From assembly GCA_000719105.1 (NCBI GenBank), contig JODX01000001.1, positions 186,001 through 250,000 of the forward strand: a stretch of DNA of 64,000 nucleotides. Direction: 5' to 3'. The first letter of the stretch is position 1; every line of letters starts with the position of its first letter. Under the pieces are notes generated by a model that saw only the letters and a program-made list of their open reading frames with translations, was not told where the DNA came from and made no database searches. The stretch comes from Streptomyces sclerotialus. Lineage in GTDB: Bacteria > Actinomycetota > Actinomycetes > Streptomycetales > Streptomycetaceae. This document shows, piece after piece, positions 51,151-59,806 of this stretch. Made by a program: the position numbers and the translations under genes.

Positions 51151-52173
51151 TTAACTACTGGCGCGCAGCCGGCGCGAGATGACGGAGTTGGCGATCCCGA
51201 TGACGATGAGGATCAGGAACATCATCCAGGCGATCGCCGAGGCGCGGCCCAGGTGCTGGTTGACCCAGCCCTGCTCGTACAGGTACAGGCCGAGCGTCTG
51301 GAACTGGTGCGTCGAACCGCCGGACGCGCCCTTGTTCGCGTCGAACAGCAGCGGCTCGCCGAACAGCTGGCTGGCGCCGATGGTCGACACGACGACGGTG
51401 AACAGGATCGTCGGCCGCAGCGAGGGCAGCGTGACATGGAGGAACTGCTGCCAGCGGTTGGCGCCGTCCAGGGCCGCCGACTCGTACAGGTCCTGCGGGA
51501 TCGCCTGCATCGCCGCCAGGTAGATCAGCGCGTTGTAGCCGGTCCAGCGCCAGATGACGATCGACGACACGGCGAACTGCGAGGCCCAGGTGTCGTTCTG
51601 CCAGTCGATGTTGTCGATGCCGACGAAGCCCAGCGCCCAGTTGATCATGCCGTAGTCACGGCCGAAGAGCAGCACGAAGACCAGCGACGCGGCGGCGATC
51701 GACGTCGCGTACGGGGCGAGCATGATGACCCGGTAGAACGTCGAGCCGCGCAGCTTGTAATTGAGGATGTGCGCCAGGCCCATCGCCATCAGCAGCTGCG
51801 GCACCGTGGAGAGGATGCCGATGGTCAGCGTGTTCTGCGCCGCGTTCCAGAAGAACTCGTCGTCGAAGATCCGGGTGTAGTTGCGCAGGCCGACCCAGTT
51901 CATGTCGGTCGGCGCGGTCAGCTCCACCTGGTGCAGCGAGGCCCAGGCGGTGTAGATCAGCGGGAACAGGCCGAACGCCGCGAACAGCAGGAAGAACGGC
52001 GAGATGAACGCGTACGGGCTCCATTTGATGTCCCGCTGCCAGCGGCGGGAGAGCCGGGCGCGCTTCTTCGCCGCCTCCGCGGAGACGGGGCCGGCCGGAG
52101 AGCGGCCAGGGGCCGCGCCCCCCTCCTTCACGGGGGGCGCGGCGGTGTCATGCCTGGTTGACATCTCGGTCAC
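51151..52173 (-). CDS. cebF: Cellobiose/cellotriose ABC transporter permease CebF
   Basis: A 340-residue CUT1 permease with six membrane helices after a basic/Pro-rich N-terminus. The EAA loop is DLYESAALDGANRWQQFLHVTLP. The GTG start overlaps the cebE stop by four bases (GTGA); an ATG nine bases further in (52164) is an alternative. No ATPase gene is present in the locus; in Streptomyces the shared ATPase MsiK, encoded elsewhere, energises Ceb transport. Confidence 0.92.
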   Translation of the reverse strand: MTEMSTRHDTAAPPVKEGGAAPGRSPAGPVSAEAAKKRARLSRRWQRDIKWSPYAFISPFFLLFAAFGLFPLIYTAWASLHQVELTAPTDMNWVGLRNYTRIFDDEFFWNAAQNTLTIGILSTVPQLLMAMGLAHILNYKLRGSTFYRVIMLAPYATSIAAASLVFVLLFGRDYGMINWALGFVGIDNIDWQNDTWASQFAVSSIVIWRWTGYNALIYLAAMQAIPQDLYESAALDGANRWQQFLHVTLPSLRPTILFTVVVSTIGASQLFGEPLLFDANKGASGGSTHQFQTLGLYLYEQGWVNQHLGRASAIAWMMFLILIVIGIANSVISRRLRASS

Positions 52174-53528
52174 TTGTCCAGGTTGTTGTCGATGGTCTTC
52201 GTGGCCGTCTCCCAGGCCTCCTTGGGCGACTTGCCCTGGGCGACGAGGATCACGCCGTTGTCCGTCAGACCCTGCTGGATGATCTGGTCCTTCGGGCCGA
52301 TGGGCTGGTTCGGGACGTCCTCGGCGGCCTTGGCGAAGAACTCGCCGATCGGGGCGTCACCGGTCAGCTCGTTCTTCGCGCCCGTGACCTGCGGCAGCTC
52401 GTACGCGCCCGGGGCGCTCGGGAAGCTGCCCTGCTTCGCGAACAGCTTGGCCTGCTGCTCAGGAGCGGTCAGCCACGCGACGAGCTTCGCCGCCTCCTCG
52501 GTGTTCTTGCCCGACTTGGGCACGGAGAGGAAGGTGCCGCCCCAGTTGCCGGGCTTGGGCGCGGAGGCCACGTCCCACTTGCCGAACGACTCCGGCTTCG
52601 ACTTGCCCATGATGGTGCCGAGCATCCACGGCGGGCAGGAGACCGCGGCGAACTTGCTGTTGGCGATCGTCGTGTCCCAGGCGGGCTGGAACTGCGTCTG
52701 GTTGCCGGTCAGCCCGTCCTCGGCGGCCTCGGCGGTGAGGTCGAAGGCGGCCTTCACCTTGGGGTTCGTCTTGTAGGTGACCTCGCCGGAGGCGTTGTAG
52801 AACTTCTCCTCCTCACTGCTGAGGATGGCGTTGATCAGACCGCCGGGGGAGTCCAGGAAGGTGGTGCCCTCGGGCGCCTTCTTCTGGTAGTCCCGGCCGA
52901 CCTCGACGAGCTTCTCCCAGCTGCCCGCCCAGAGCTTGCTCACTTCCTCGCGGTCGGTGGGCAGCCCGGCCTTCTCGAAGAGGTCCTTGCGGTAGCAGAT
53001 GGCCATCGGGCCGACGTCGGTGCCGAGACCGATGGTCTGCCCGTCCTTGGTGGTGGCCTGCTTCCACTTCCAGTCCAGCCAGTTGCCCGACTCGACGCCC
53101 TCCACCTTGGACAGGTCCATCAGCTTCGAGGACTGGGTCTCCACGACCTCGGCGATGTTGCCGACCTCGACGGCCTGGATGTCCTGGAGACCGCTGTTGG
53201 AGGTGAGGCGGTTGACGAGAGCCGGGTAGTAGTTCTCGTTCCGCTCGACGACGGTCTCGGCGATCTTGATGTCCGGGTTCAGCTTCTCGTACTCGGCGTA
53301 GAGACCGGCCTCCTTGAACCCCTGGGTGCCGAAGAGGCCCAGGGTGATCGTGGTCTTGCCCTCGCTGTCGCCCGACGACGAGCTGGAACCGCTGTCGCCG
53401 TCGTCGGCACAGCCGGCCAGCAGCCCGGCGCCCAGCGACACCACCGCCGCGACCGTCATCGCCCGGCGGGCGGCCGGGATGCCTCTGCCCTTACGAAGCC
53501 CGGTGTGGGGGAGGGTACGTGCTCGCAT
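52170..53528 (-). CDS. cebE: Cellobiose/cellotriose-binding lipoprotein CebE
   Basis: A 452-residue solute-binding protein with a lipobox LLAGC (Cys40) followed by a Ser/Gly/Asp-rich linker. The type-1 sugar-binding fold begins TTITLGLFGTQGFKEAGLYAEY and contains IGLGTDVGPMAICYRKDLFEKAGLP. It captures cello-oligosaccharides at the cell surface. First gene of cebEFG; ATG preceded by AGGAGG. A perfect CebR box lies 116 bases upstream. Confidence 0.93.
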   Translation of the reverse strand: MRARTLPHTGLRKGRGIPAARRAMTVAAVVSLGAGLLAGCADDGDSGSSSSSGDSEGKTTITLGLFGTQGFKEAGLYAEYEKLNPDIKIAETVVERNENYYPALVNRLTSNSGLQDIQAVEVGNIAEVVETQSSKLMDLSKVEGVESGNWLDWKWKQATTKDGQTIGLGTDVGPMAICYRKDLFEKAGLPTDREEVSKLWAGSWEKLVEVGRDYQKKAPEGTTFLDSPGGLINAILSSEEEKFYNASGEVTYKTNPKVKAAFDLTAEAAEDGLTGNQTQFQPAWDTTIANSKFAAVSCPPWMLGTIMGKSKPESFGKWDVASAPKPGNWGGTFLSVPKSGKNTEEAAKLVAWLTAPEQQAKLFAKQGSFPSAPGAYELPQVTGAKNELTGDAPIGEFFAKAAEDVPNQPIGPKDQIIQQGLTDNGVILVAQGKSPKEAWETATKTIDNNLDK

Positions 53529-53932
53529 TGCGTCCTCCTGTTGCCCTGACGTGCCGACCCCCCGGCCAACTGCGTTGTTGGACCCGTTTATTCATGCTGC
53601 GGCTCGGGCGGGGAACGTGCGGGTTGTGTATGTGTCAGGTACCGTGGGAGCGCTCCCACAGGTGATTGGTTGAAGAGTCGCCGGTTCGTGCGGGGGTGTC
53701 AAGGGAACGAACGCGGAAGCTTGTCTTCGGTTATCGGCCTGTTAACTAACGCGGCGGGCAACGACCGATGATGCCCCGCGGGGATACGGGAGGGACACAG
53801 GGGGCCTCCTGTTGTTTCAGAGAGTGGCGGAGCGAAGTCCCGTCGCCAAGGGGGCGCGCGGATACTCCGGGGCGTCGTACGAAGGCCGGGACTGTTAGAT
53901 TCCACGCCAGCGGGGTGTGACAGGAGGCGACC
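53529..53932. promoter_or_regulatory. Divergent cebE-cebR promoter region
   Basis: No gene is seen in these 404 bases. It contains the perfect CebR box at 53644-53659 that can control both divergent transcripts. Confidence 0.8.
53644..53659. promoter_or_regulatory. Perfect CebR operator upstream of cebE
   Basis: GTGGGAGCGCTCCCAC is a perfect 16-base palindrome containing the consensus TGGGAGCGCTCCCA without mismatch. Confidence 0.92.
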
Positions 53933-54988
53933 ATGGCAGGCCACGGAGGGCGGGGCCGGAGCGGCCGGCGGCCGACGCTGGAGGAGGTCGCCGCGCGGGC
54001 CGGTGTCGGCCGCGGCACCGTCTCCCGGGTGATCAACGGTTCGCCCCGGGTCAGTGACGCGACCCGCGCGGCGGTCGAGGCGGCGGTGGCCGAGCTCGGC
54101 TATGTACCGAACACGGCGGCACGGGCGCTCGCGGCGAACCGCACGGACGCGATCGCCCTGGTGGTGCCCGAGCCGGAGACCCGGTTCTTCGCGGAGCCGT
54201 ACTTCTCCGACATGCTCCGGGGTGTGGGCGCCGCGATCTCGGACACCGAGATGCAGCTGCTGCTGATCTTCGCGGGCAGCGACCGGGAACGGCGCAGGCT
54301 GGCGCAGTACCTGGCGGCGCACCGGGTGGACGGCGTCCTGCTGGTCTCGGTGCACGCCGGCGACCCGCTGCCCGATCTGCTGGGCCAGCTCGAGATCCCC
54401 GCGGTGATCAGCGGTCCGCGCTCCGAGGAGGAGACGCTGCCGTCGGTGGACTCGGACAACTACGGCGGAGGCCGCTCGGCGGTGGAGCACCTCATCGAAC
54501 GCGGCCGCTCGACGATCGCGACGATCACCGGCCGCCTCGACGTGTACGGTGCCCAGCGGCGCATCGACGGCTACCGCGGAGCGTTGCTCGACGCGGGCCG
54601 CGAGGTGGACGAGCGGCTGATCCTGCCGGGTGACTTCACGGAGGAGGGCGGCCGCCGGGCGATGACCGAGCTCCTCGCCCGGTGTCCGCACCTGGACGCG
54701 GTGTTCGCCGAGTCCGACGTGATGGCGGCGGGCGCCCGCCAGGTGCTGCGCGAGGCCGGCCGCCGCATACCCGACGACGTCGCCCTCGTCGGCTACGACG
54801 ACTCGGCGATCGCCCGCCACATGGACCCGCCCCTGACCAGCGTCCGCCAGCCCATCGAGGAGATGGGCCACGCCATGATCAGCCTGCTCCTGGACGAGAT
54901 CGCCGACCGGCGCCCGGCCGTGTCGAGGGGGCTGGAGCGGCGCCAGGTGGTGCTGCCGACGGAACTGATCGCGAGGGCGTCGTCCTGA
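53933..54988 (+). CDS. cebR: LacI-family cellobiose repressor CebR
   Basis: A 351-residue LacI/GalR regulator. The N-terminal helix-turn-helix with hinge (TLEEVAARAGVGRGTVSRVIN) is followed by a periplasmic-binding-like effector domain (IALVVPEPETRFFAEPYFSDML, GVLLVSVHAGDPL, VALVGYDDSAIARHMDPPLTSVRQP at the C-terminus). CebR represses cebEFG-bglC until cellobiose or cellotriose binds. The ATG has AGGAGG upstream. Divergent from cebE, followed by a hairpin terminator. Confidence 0.94.
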   Translation: MAGHGGRGRSGRRPTLEEVAARAGVGRGTVSRVINGSPRVSDATRAAVEAAVAELGYVPNTAARALAANRTDAIALVVPEPETRFFAEPYFSDMLRGVGAAISDTEMQLLLIFAGSDRERRRLAQYLAAHRVDGVLLVSVHAGDPLPDLLGQLEIPAVISGPRSEEETLPSVDSDNYGGGRSAVEHLIERGRSTIATITGRLDVYGAQRRIDGYRGALLDAGREVDERLILPGDFTEEGGRRAMTELLARCPHLDAVFAESDVMAAGARQVLREAGRRIPDDVALVGYDDSAIARHMDPPLTSVRQPIEEMGHAMISLLLDEIADRRPAVSRGLERRQVVLPTELIARASS

Positions 54989-54990
54989 CG

Positions 54991-55013
54991 CCCGGCCGGG
55001 GCCGCCGGCCGGG
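54991..55013 (+). terminator. Hairpin after cebR
   Basis: CCCGGCCGG at 54991-54999 pairs with CCGGCCGGG at 55005-55013, two bases after the cebR stop codon. Confidence 0.6.
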
Positions 55014-55093
55014 AACCCGGAGCGATCACCCGGCCATGAACACGACCGCGGTCACCCCGCCATGACAACGACTGCCATCGCCCGGCCAGAACC

Positions 55094-55137
55094 ACGACGA
55101 AGGGCCGACCCGTTCTCACGGGTCGGCCCTTCGTCGT
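55094..55137. terminator. Strong hairpin between cebR and tRNA-His
   Basis: A perfect 20-base stem (55094-55113 with 55118-55137) with a 4-base loop. It ends four bases before the tRNA 3-prime end and can terminate both the tRNA and the cebR transcript. Confidence 0.9.
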
Positions 55138-55141
55138 TCAG

Positions 55142-55215
55142 GGTGAGTGACGGGACTTGAACCCGCGACATCCTGGACCACAACCAGGTGCTCTACCAGC
55201 TGAGCTACACCCACC
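55142..55215 (-). tRNA. tRNA-His (anticodon GTG)
   Basis: Cloverleaf with acceptor GTGGGTG/CACTCAC (one G-U), D-arm TAGCTCAGCTGG, anticodon arm CTGGTTGTGGTCCAG (GTG) and T-arm GGGTTCAAGTCCC. The extra base G at 55215 opposite discriminator C is the G-1 identity element of tRNA-His. Confidence 0.96.
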
Positions 55216-55342
55216 ATGACCGGCGGTTCTCCGTGCGGTTCACCGACCGGCCGAGAAAAAGTGTACAGGGTCCGAAGGGGTGCTCGCGCCCCGCTTCGCG
55301 CGGGGCCGTGCGGGGCGGGTCCGCGCAGGTCCGCGCGGCCGG

Positions 55343-55945
55343 CTATCCCGCGGGCAGTACGTGCTTCGCGGCGATCGCCCTGGCGGTGTCCGAGTCGGGG
55401 CCGGGCTGCGGGACGAAGACGGCCTCGCGGTAGTAGCGCAGCTCGGCGATCGACTCGCGGATGTCGGCGAGCGCGCGGTGGTTGCCGTTCTTCTCGGGAC
55501 TGTTGAAGTACGCCCGCGGGTACCAGCGGCGGGCCAGCTCCTTCACCGAGCTGACGTCCACGATCCGGTAGTGGAGGTAGTTCTCCAGCGTCGGCATGTC
55601 ACGGAGCAGGAAGCCGCGGTCCGTGCCGACCGAGTTGCCGCACAGCGGGGCCTTGCCCGGTTCCTTGACGTGCTCCCGTACATAGGAGAGGACCTGCTCC
55701 TCGGCGTCCGCGAGGGTCGTGCCGTTCGGCAGCTCGGCCAGCAGGCCCGACGCGGTGTGCATCTGCCGCACCACCTCGGGCATCGTCTCCAGGGCCGAGT
55801 CCGGCGGGCGGATCACGATGTCCACTCCCTCGCCGAGCACGTTGAGCTCCGAGTCGGTGACCAGCGCGGCCACCTCGATGAGCGCGTCGTCGGACAGCGA
55901 GAGCCCGGTCATCTCGCAGTCGATCCACACCATGCGATCGTTCAT
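55343..55945 (-). CDS. ornA: Oligoribonuclease
   Basis: A 200-residue DEDDh exonuclease. Exo I is [10 protein letters not shown], Exo II has [14 protein letters not shown] and Exo [17 protein letters not shown] with the catalytic His. It degrades 2-5 nt RNA and pGpG, the product of c-di-GMP phosphodiesterases, linking it to CdgA. In S. coelicolor ornA is needed for normal growth and development. It lies downstream of adpA on the same strand with a large hairpin between them; ATG 55945 follows AAGGTGAG. Confidence 0.95.
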   Translation of the reverse strand: MNDRMVWIDCEMTGLSLSDDALIEVAALVTDSELNVLGEGVDIVIRPPDSALETMPEVVRQMHTASGLLAELPNGTTLADAEEQVLSYVREHVKEPGKAPLCGNSVGTDRGFLLRDMPTLENYLHYRIVDVSSVKELARRWYPRAYFNSPEKNGNHRALADIRESIAELRYYREAVFVPQPGPDSDTARAIAAKHVLPAG

Positions 55946-55970
55946 GTGTCTCACCTTACGGCCCGTCCGA

Positions 55971-56025
55971 GCCGTACGGCCCGGTCCTGCACCCGGGTGA
56001 ACGGGGCGGGACCGGGCCGTACGGG
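55971..56025 (-). terminator. Hairpin between adpA and ornA
   Basis: A 17-base perfect stem (55971-55987 with 56009-56025) and a 21-base loop, 20 bases after the adpA stop. It should end most adpA transcription before ornA, though readthrough is possible because the genes are close. Confidence 0.8.
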
Positions 56026-56045
56026 CCTGGCGGAACGCCGCTCGG

Positions 56046-57278
56046 CTAGGGAGCGCTGCGCTGGCCGGGCAGCCGGCCCGTCGCGTACAGCTCCGGCTTG
56101 GCGCCCTCCGCGGACAGCGCGCCGGCCGCCGCCAGGGCGCTCGCGGCCGCCGTGCGGCGGGTCTGGAACGGCACCGGCGCGGGCTCCTGCGGCATCGGCG
56201 GTGGCCCGCCCGGCCCGGACGGCCCTGGTGAGCCGTCCGTCATATCGTGTTTGTCACCTTGCGGCCGCCGCGCGCGGTACGCCGCCCGGTACGCGGCCGG
56301 CGACGAGCCGAGCTGCCTGCGGAAGTGGCCGCGCAGGGCCACCGGCGAGCGGAAGCCGCAGCGGCCCGCGACCTCGTCCACCGAGTAGTCCGACGTCTCC
56401 AGCAGCCGCTGGGCCTGGAGCACCCGCTGGGTGATCAGCCACTGCAGGGGAGCGCTCCCCGTGAGCGACCGGAACCGCCGGTCGAAGGTGCGTCGGCTCA
56501 TGTACGCACGCGCCGCGAGGGTCTCCACGTCGAACTGCTCGTGGAGGTGCTCCAGCGCCCAGGCGACGACCTCGGCGAGCGGGTCGGCGCCGATCTCCTC
56601 GGGTAAAGACCTGTCGAGGTAGCGCTCCTGGCCGCCGCTGCGGCGCGGCGGTACCACCAGCCGGCGGGCGAGTGCGCCCGCGGCCTCGTTCCCGTGGTCC
56701 GACCGCACGATGTGGAGGCAGAGATCGATCCCGGCCGCCGTGCCCGCGGAGGTCAGCACGTCCCCGTCGTCCACGAACAGTTCGCGTGGATCCACATGGA
56801 CGGACGGGTAGCGCTTGGCCAGCGTGGGCGCGTACATCCAGTGCGTGGTGGCCGGGCGCCCGTCCAGCAGGCCGGCGGCCGCCAGTACGAAGGCGCCGGT
56901 GCACAGCCCGACGATCCGGGCACCCTCCTCGTGCGCCCGGCGCAGTGCGTCGAGCGCGTCCTCCGGTGGTGGTGAGGTGATCGACCGCCAGGCGGGCACG
57001 ACGACGGTGCCCGCCCGCGCGATCGCCTCCAGCCCGTTGGGCGCGGTGAGTTCGAGTCCTCCTGTGGTGCGCAGTGGTCCTTCTTCGCCTGCGCACACGA
57101 GAAGGCGGTAGCGCGGTACCCCGGCGTCCTGGCGGTCGATGCCGAACACCGACAGAGGTATGGAACTCTCGAAGATCGGGCCGCCGCTGAACAGCAGCAC
57201 CGCGACGATCTCCTTGCGACGTCGCCCGGAGAGTTTCCGGGCCGCGGCTTCCGGCGCGGCAGTGGAGTCGTGGCTCAT
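56046..57278 (-). CDS. adpA: AdpA, AraC-family developmental regulator with a TTA codon
   Basis: A 410-residue regulator. The N-terminal DJ-1/PfpI-like dimerisation domain ([32 protein letters not shown] start, [18 protein letters not shown]) is followed by a C-terminal AraC helix-turn-helix pair ([32 protein letters not shown], then [25 protein letters not shown]). Leu225 is encoded by TTA (56604-56606), the rare codon read by the bldA tRNA, so translation depends on bldA as known for adpA. The ATG at 57278 gives the standard [10 protein letters not shown] start; the frame runs on upstream without meaning. AdpA controls hundreds of morphology and antibiotic genes. Confidence 0.96.
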   Translation of the reverse strand: MSHDSTAAPEAAARKLSGRRRKEIVAVLLFSGGPIFESSIPLSVFGIDRQDAGVPRYRLLVCAGEEGPLRTTGGLELTAPNGLEAIARAGTVVVPAWRSITSPPPEDALDALRRAHEEGARIVGLCTGAFVLAAAGLLDGRPATTHWMYAPTLAKRYPSVHVDPRELFVDDGDVLTSAGTAAGIDLCLHIVRSDHGNEAAGALARRLVVPPRRSGGQERYLDRSLPEEIGADPLAEVVAWALEHLHEQFDVETLAARAYMSRRTFDRRFRSLTGSAPLQWLITQRVLQAQRLLETSDYSVDEVAGRCGFRSPVALRGHFRRQLGSSPAAYRAAYRARRPQGDKHDMTDGSPGPSGPGGPPPMPQEPAPVPFQTRRTAAASALAAAGALSAEGAKPELYATGRLPGQRSAP

Positions 57279-57657
57279 GCTGCTAAGCCCCCCTCGGTGG
57301 TCGCGGCTCCTCGGTTGTGTCGCTCCTGCACGTTTCCCCTCGGTCCTGCACGAGTCCCCCGCCGTAAAGACAGTCATGATCGAATCTACTGTGTCGCGTC
57401 GCGCCGGGGTGACCAGTTCTCTCCCCGGCACATTGTCGACATGGCAACTTGGCGTGAAGCATTCGATCACGAAGCGTGGCACCCTCGCGACGCTCAGGGA
57501 AGTACGCCTTGTCGCGGTGGCCGGTCCCCGTAGGGTGCGCGCGCCTTGCGGGCCCCTTTCAGTGCAGGTCGTACCTGGGGTGGGGGGGTGTTACCGCAAG
57601 GCATGCCTGGTAAGCCCAAGTTGGCTGAAAACAAGCGGAAGCGTGTGCGCAAACCGG
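57279..57657. promoter_or_regulatory. adpA upstream region
   Basis: These 379 bases carry no convincing gene. The adpA promoter and long leader should be here; an AdpA-like site lies at 57450-57459. Confidence 0.6.
57450..57459 (+). promoter_or_regulatory. AdpA-binding-like site in its own upstream region
   Basis: TGGCGTGAAG matches the consensus TGGCSNGWWY at 9 of 10 positions, 170 bases before the adpA start. AdpA represses its own gene in S. griseus; this exact site is a candidate. Confidence 0.35.
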
Positions 57658-58002
57658 TCAGTCGACCGAATGATGCCCCCCGGAGCGACGCCCACCCCTG
57701 TGTGCCCCGGCACCGCTTCTGCCATGCCGGCCGCGGTGCGGAACGCCTCTTTCGAGTGACCGCGCGGCGCACCGCTCCGACTGGCGCAGCAGCATTCGGC
57801 AAACCCCGGTCACGGCCGCGAGGCCCAAAGCCGCCCCGGCCGCGCCCGCGAGCGACATGCCGTACCAGACGAGGACCACGGGAACGAGGACGCAGCTGAA
57901 GGCGGCCCAGCGGATGACGTCGCTCGCGGTGTCGACGGCGGGCGGCTCCGCGGGCCGGAGGGCGGGGGAGGTGGGCCGGGAAGCGGTCCGGTGTCCGGGC
58001 AC
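57658..58002 (-). CDS. Small membrane protein of unknown function
   Basis: A 114-residue protein with two hydrophobic segments (AAFSCVLVPVVLVWYGMSLAG and AGAALGLAAVTGVCRMLL) and an Arg/Gly/His-rich C-terminal tail. The GTG start has AGAGGA five bases upstream. It lies between adpA and the divergent universal-stress gene. The tail may be disordered; no family recognised. Confidence 0.65.
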   Translation of the reverse strand: MPGHRTASRPTSPALRPAEPPAVDTASDVIRWAAFSCVLVPVVLVWYGMSLAGAAGAALGLAAVTGVCRMLLRQSERCAARSLERGVPHRGRHGRSGAGAHRGGRRSGGHHSVD

Positions 58003-58314
58003 GGCGTCCTCTCGGTACAGGGGCTTACCCGGGGTTCAACGCCTGTTCGACCGGTCGGTCACTGCCCGGGCGCGGACACGGTGTGCCCGTCGACGGTGAA
58101 CCCCGGGCAAAGCGTCTGTACGAGGCAGCGACCATTGCGTGACGGGCGTCCGCTCGTGCATGCTCCGGAGAACCCCGTGCGGCGTGCGCGGGTCTGGGCT
58201 GAGGAGGCGTGCCGCCGTACCCTTGGGGGTATGGGGTTGGGAAGATGATTCCCGGACACAGCTCCGCCGCACACTGTTGTCCCACCCACCGAGGATCCGA
58301 ACGCCGAGACATCC
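58003..58314. promoter_or_regulatory. Divergent upstream region of the stress-protein gene
   Basis: A 312-base stretch without a credible gene. It contains the CsoR-type inverted repeat at 58218-58231, 84 bases before the stress-protein start. Confidence 0.5.
58218..58231. promoter_or_regulatory. CsoR/RcnR-type operator-like site
   Basis: TACCC-TTGG-GGGTA is a 5-4-5 inverted repeat of the kind bound by CsoR copper sensors. It lies upstream of the universal stress protein gene. Confidence 0.45.
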
Positions 58315-58842
58315 ATGGCCGGTCACGAATTCTTCGATCCCGCTGACCGCAAGCGGCCGGTCGCCGACCCGACGGCGGCCGATCCCCTGGCTGCGGAGGA
58401 GTCGCGCCCCGCGTGCGACCCCGCCTTCAAGCACGGCGTCGTCGTCGGTTTCGACGGTTCGACGTCCAGCGAGCGTGCGCTCGCCTACGCCATCGGCATG
58501 GCCCGCCGCTCCGGCTCCGGCCTGATCATCGTGCATGTGGCCAACCGGCTGCCCACCACGGTGTGGGCGGGCTGCGAGCCGCCCGTCTTCGTCGACGTCC
58601 CCGACCACCGCACCGAGGTGCTCGGCCTGGAGCTGGCCTGCGCGGACTACCTCGCCGAGGTGCCCTGGATCCTGGTGGAGCGCGGCGGCGACATCTGTCA
58701 CGAGCTCGAAGAGGTGGGGCGGGAGTACGAGGCGGACGCCATCGTCGTCGGCTCCACGCACGGGATCGTGGGCCGGATCTTCGGCTCGGTCGCCGGGCGG
58801 CTCGCGAAGCGCGCGCAGCGCCCCGTGGTCGTCATTCCGTAG
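58315..58842 (+). CDS. Universal stress protein (UspA family)
   Basis: A 175-residue single-Usp protein after a 40-residue extension. It has the ATP-type pocket: GVVVGFDGSTSSERALAYAIGMARRSGS, DAIVVGSTHGIVGRIFGSVAGRLAKRAQRPVVVIP with the G-2x-G-9x-G(S/T)-type motif. Such proteins bind nucleotides and aid survival under stress. ATG 58315 follows a weak ribosome-binding stretch (GAGACATCC). A CsoR-like site upstream hints at metal control. Confidence 0.9.
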   Translation: MAGHEFFDPADRKRPVADPTAADPLAAEESRPACDPAFKHGVVVGFDGSTSSERALAYAIGMARRSGSGLIIVHVANRLPTTVWAGCEPPVFVDVPDHRTEVLGLELACADYLAEVPWILVERGGDICHELEEVGREYEADAIVVGSTHGIVGRIFGSVAGRLAKRAQRPVVVIP

Positions 58843-58843
58843 A

Positions 58844-58859
58844 CCCATCGGCCGATGGG
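58844..58859. terminator. Palindrome just after the stress-protein gene
   Basis: CCCATCGGCCGATGGG is a perfect 16-base palindrome whose centre is two bases past the stop codon, followed by partial repeats GGGCCGAT. It might end the transcript or be a protein-binding site; the lack of a loop makes a terminator less certain. Confidence 0.35.
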
Positions 58860-59135
58860 CCGATGGGCCGATCAGGTCGATCAGGCCGGGAGTGGCCGGT
58901 CGACGGTCGCGCGCCCGGCGCCCGCCTGCCACGCCCTCCGTCCTCCACTCCCGGCGTTGCCCATCCGTAACGTCCCTCTGCTGCACGCGAGATGAGCCGG
59001 GCGCACGCCCCGCCCTTTCACGCCAACGGCTGAATCTACTCACGCGTACGAGTGTTTGTGTGTTTGTGAAGGGCATATATCGGTCACCGCGCATCCGCAC
59101 GTGCACCTGCACACCATGCACGAAGGGAGCCCGCC

Positions 59136-59699
59136 GTGGACAACGACGTCTCTGCGGGAAGCACCATCACACTCGGCCATCTCGTCCTCGGAACCACCCT
59201 GTTGGCCTTCGGCCTCGGTCACACCGAAGTGATCGGCGGCGTGACGGCCGGCGACGCCGTCCCGATCGCCGTGTACGTGGGCGGCATCGCACTGTTCGTC
59301 GCCGGCCTGCTGGCCTTCCGCGACCGTGACACCTTCACCGGTACGGCCTTCGCGGCCCTCGGCGCCTTCTGGTTCACCTGGGGGATCGGCGGCGGGACGG
59401 TGCCCGCCGACGCCGCAGGGCTCTTCCTGGTGCTGTTCGCGCTCGTCGCGCTCAGCCTGGCGCTCGGTGCGCCCGCCGCCTCCCCGCTCGTCCGGGGGGT
59501 GTACGGCCTGCTCTTCGTGGCGCTGCTACTGCTCGCCGTCGCGCGGTTCGGCGACAGCGCGGGTCTGGCGCAGGTCGCCGGGTGGTTCGCCACGGTGAGC
59601 GGGCTGCTGGCCTGGTACGCGGCCACGGCCGCCCTCGCCCACTGGCCCGCCGCACTGTCCGGACGCGCTGCCGGCCGGGGGGTGACGGCAACCGGCTGA
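59136..59699 (+). CDS. GPR1/FUN34/YaaH-family acetate-type transporter
   Basis: A 187-residue membrane protein with six hydrophobic helices. The family pattern is LGTTLLAFGLGHTEV at helix 1, AVYVGGIALFVAGLLAFRDRDTFTGTAFAALGAFWFTWG and later LFLVLFALVALSLAL. The usual NPxPLGL N-terminal motif is replaced by LGHLVLGTT. It should carry acetate or succinate. The GTG start follows GAAGGGAG. It is followed by a bidirectional terminator. Confidence 0.82.
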   Translation: MDNDVSAGSTITLGHLVLGTTLLAFGLGHTEVIGGVTAGDAVPIAVYVGGIALFVAGLLAFRDRDTFTGTAFAALGAFWFTWGIGGGTVPADAAGLFLVLFALVALSLALGAPAASPLVRGVYGLLFVALLLLAVARFGDSAGLAQVAGWFATVSGLLAWYAATAALAHWPAALSGRAAGRGVTATG

Positions 59700-59743
59700 G
59701 GCAGCCGCGGGCCGGGACATTGGGCGGTCCCGGTCCTTCACAG

Positions 59744-59780
59744 AACGACCCCCTGTGCAGGTGGCGCACAGGGGGTCGTT
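59744..59780. terminator. Bidirectional terminator between YaaH-type gene and glmS
   Basis: A perfect 15-base stem (59744-59758 with 59766-59780), 7-base loop, between converging genes. Confidence 0.9.
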
Positions 59781-59806
59781 CATGTCCGGCCGAAGGGGCG
59801 GAGGTC

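Noticed and set aside
57279..57482. N-terminal extension of AdpA by 68 residues
   Set aside because: The extension has no AdpA-like sequence, and the ATG at 57278 gives the standard AdpA N-terminus.
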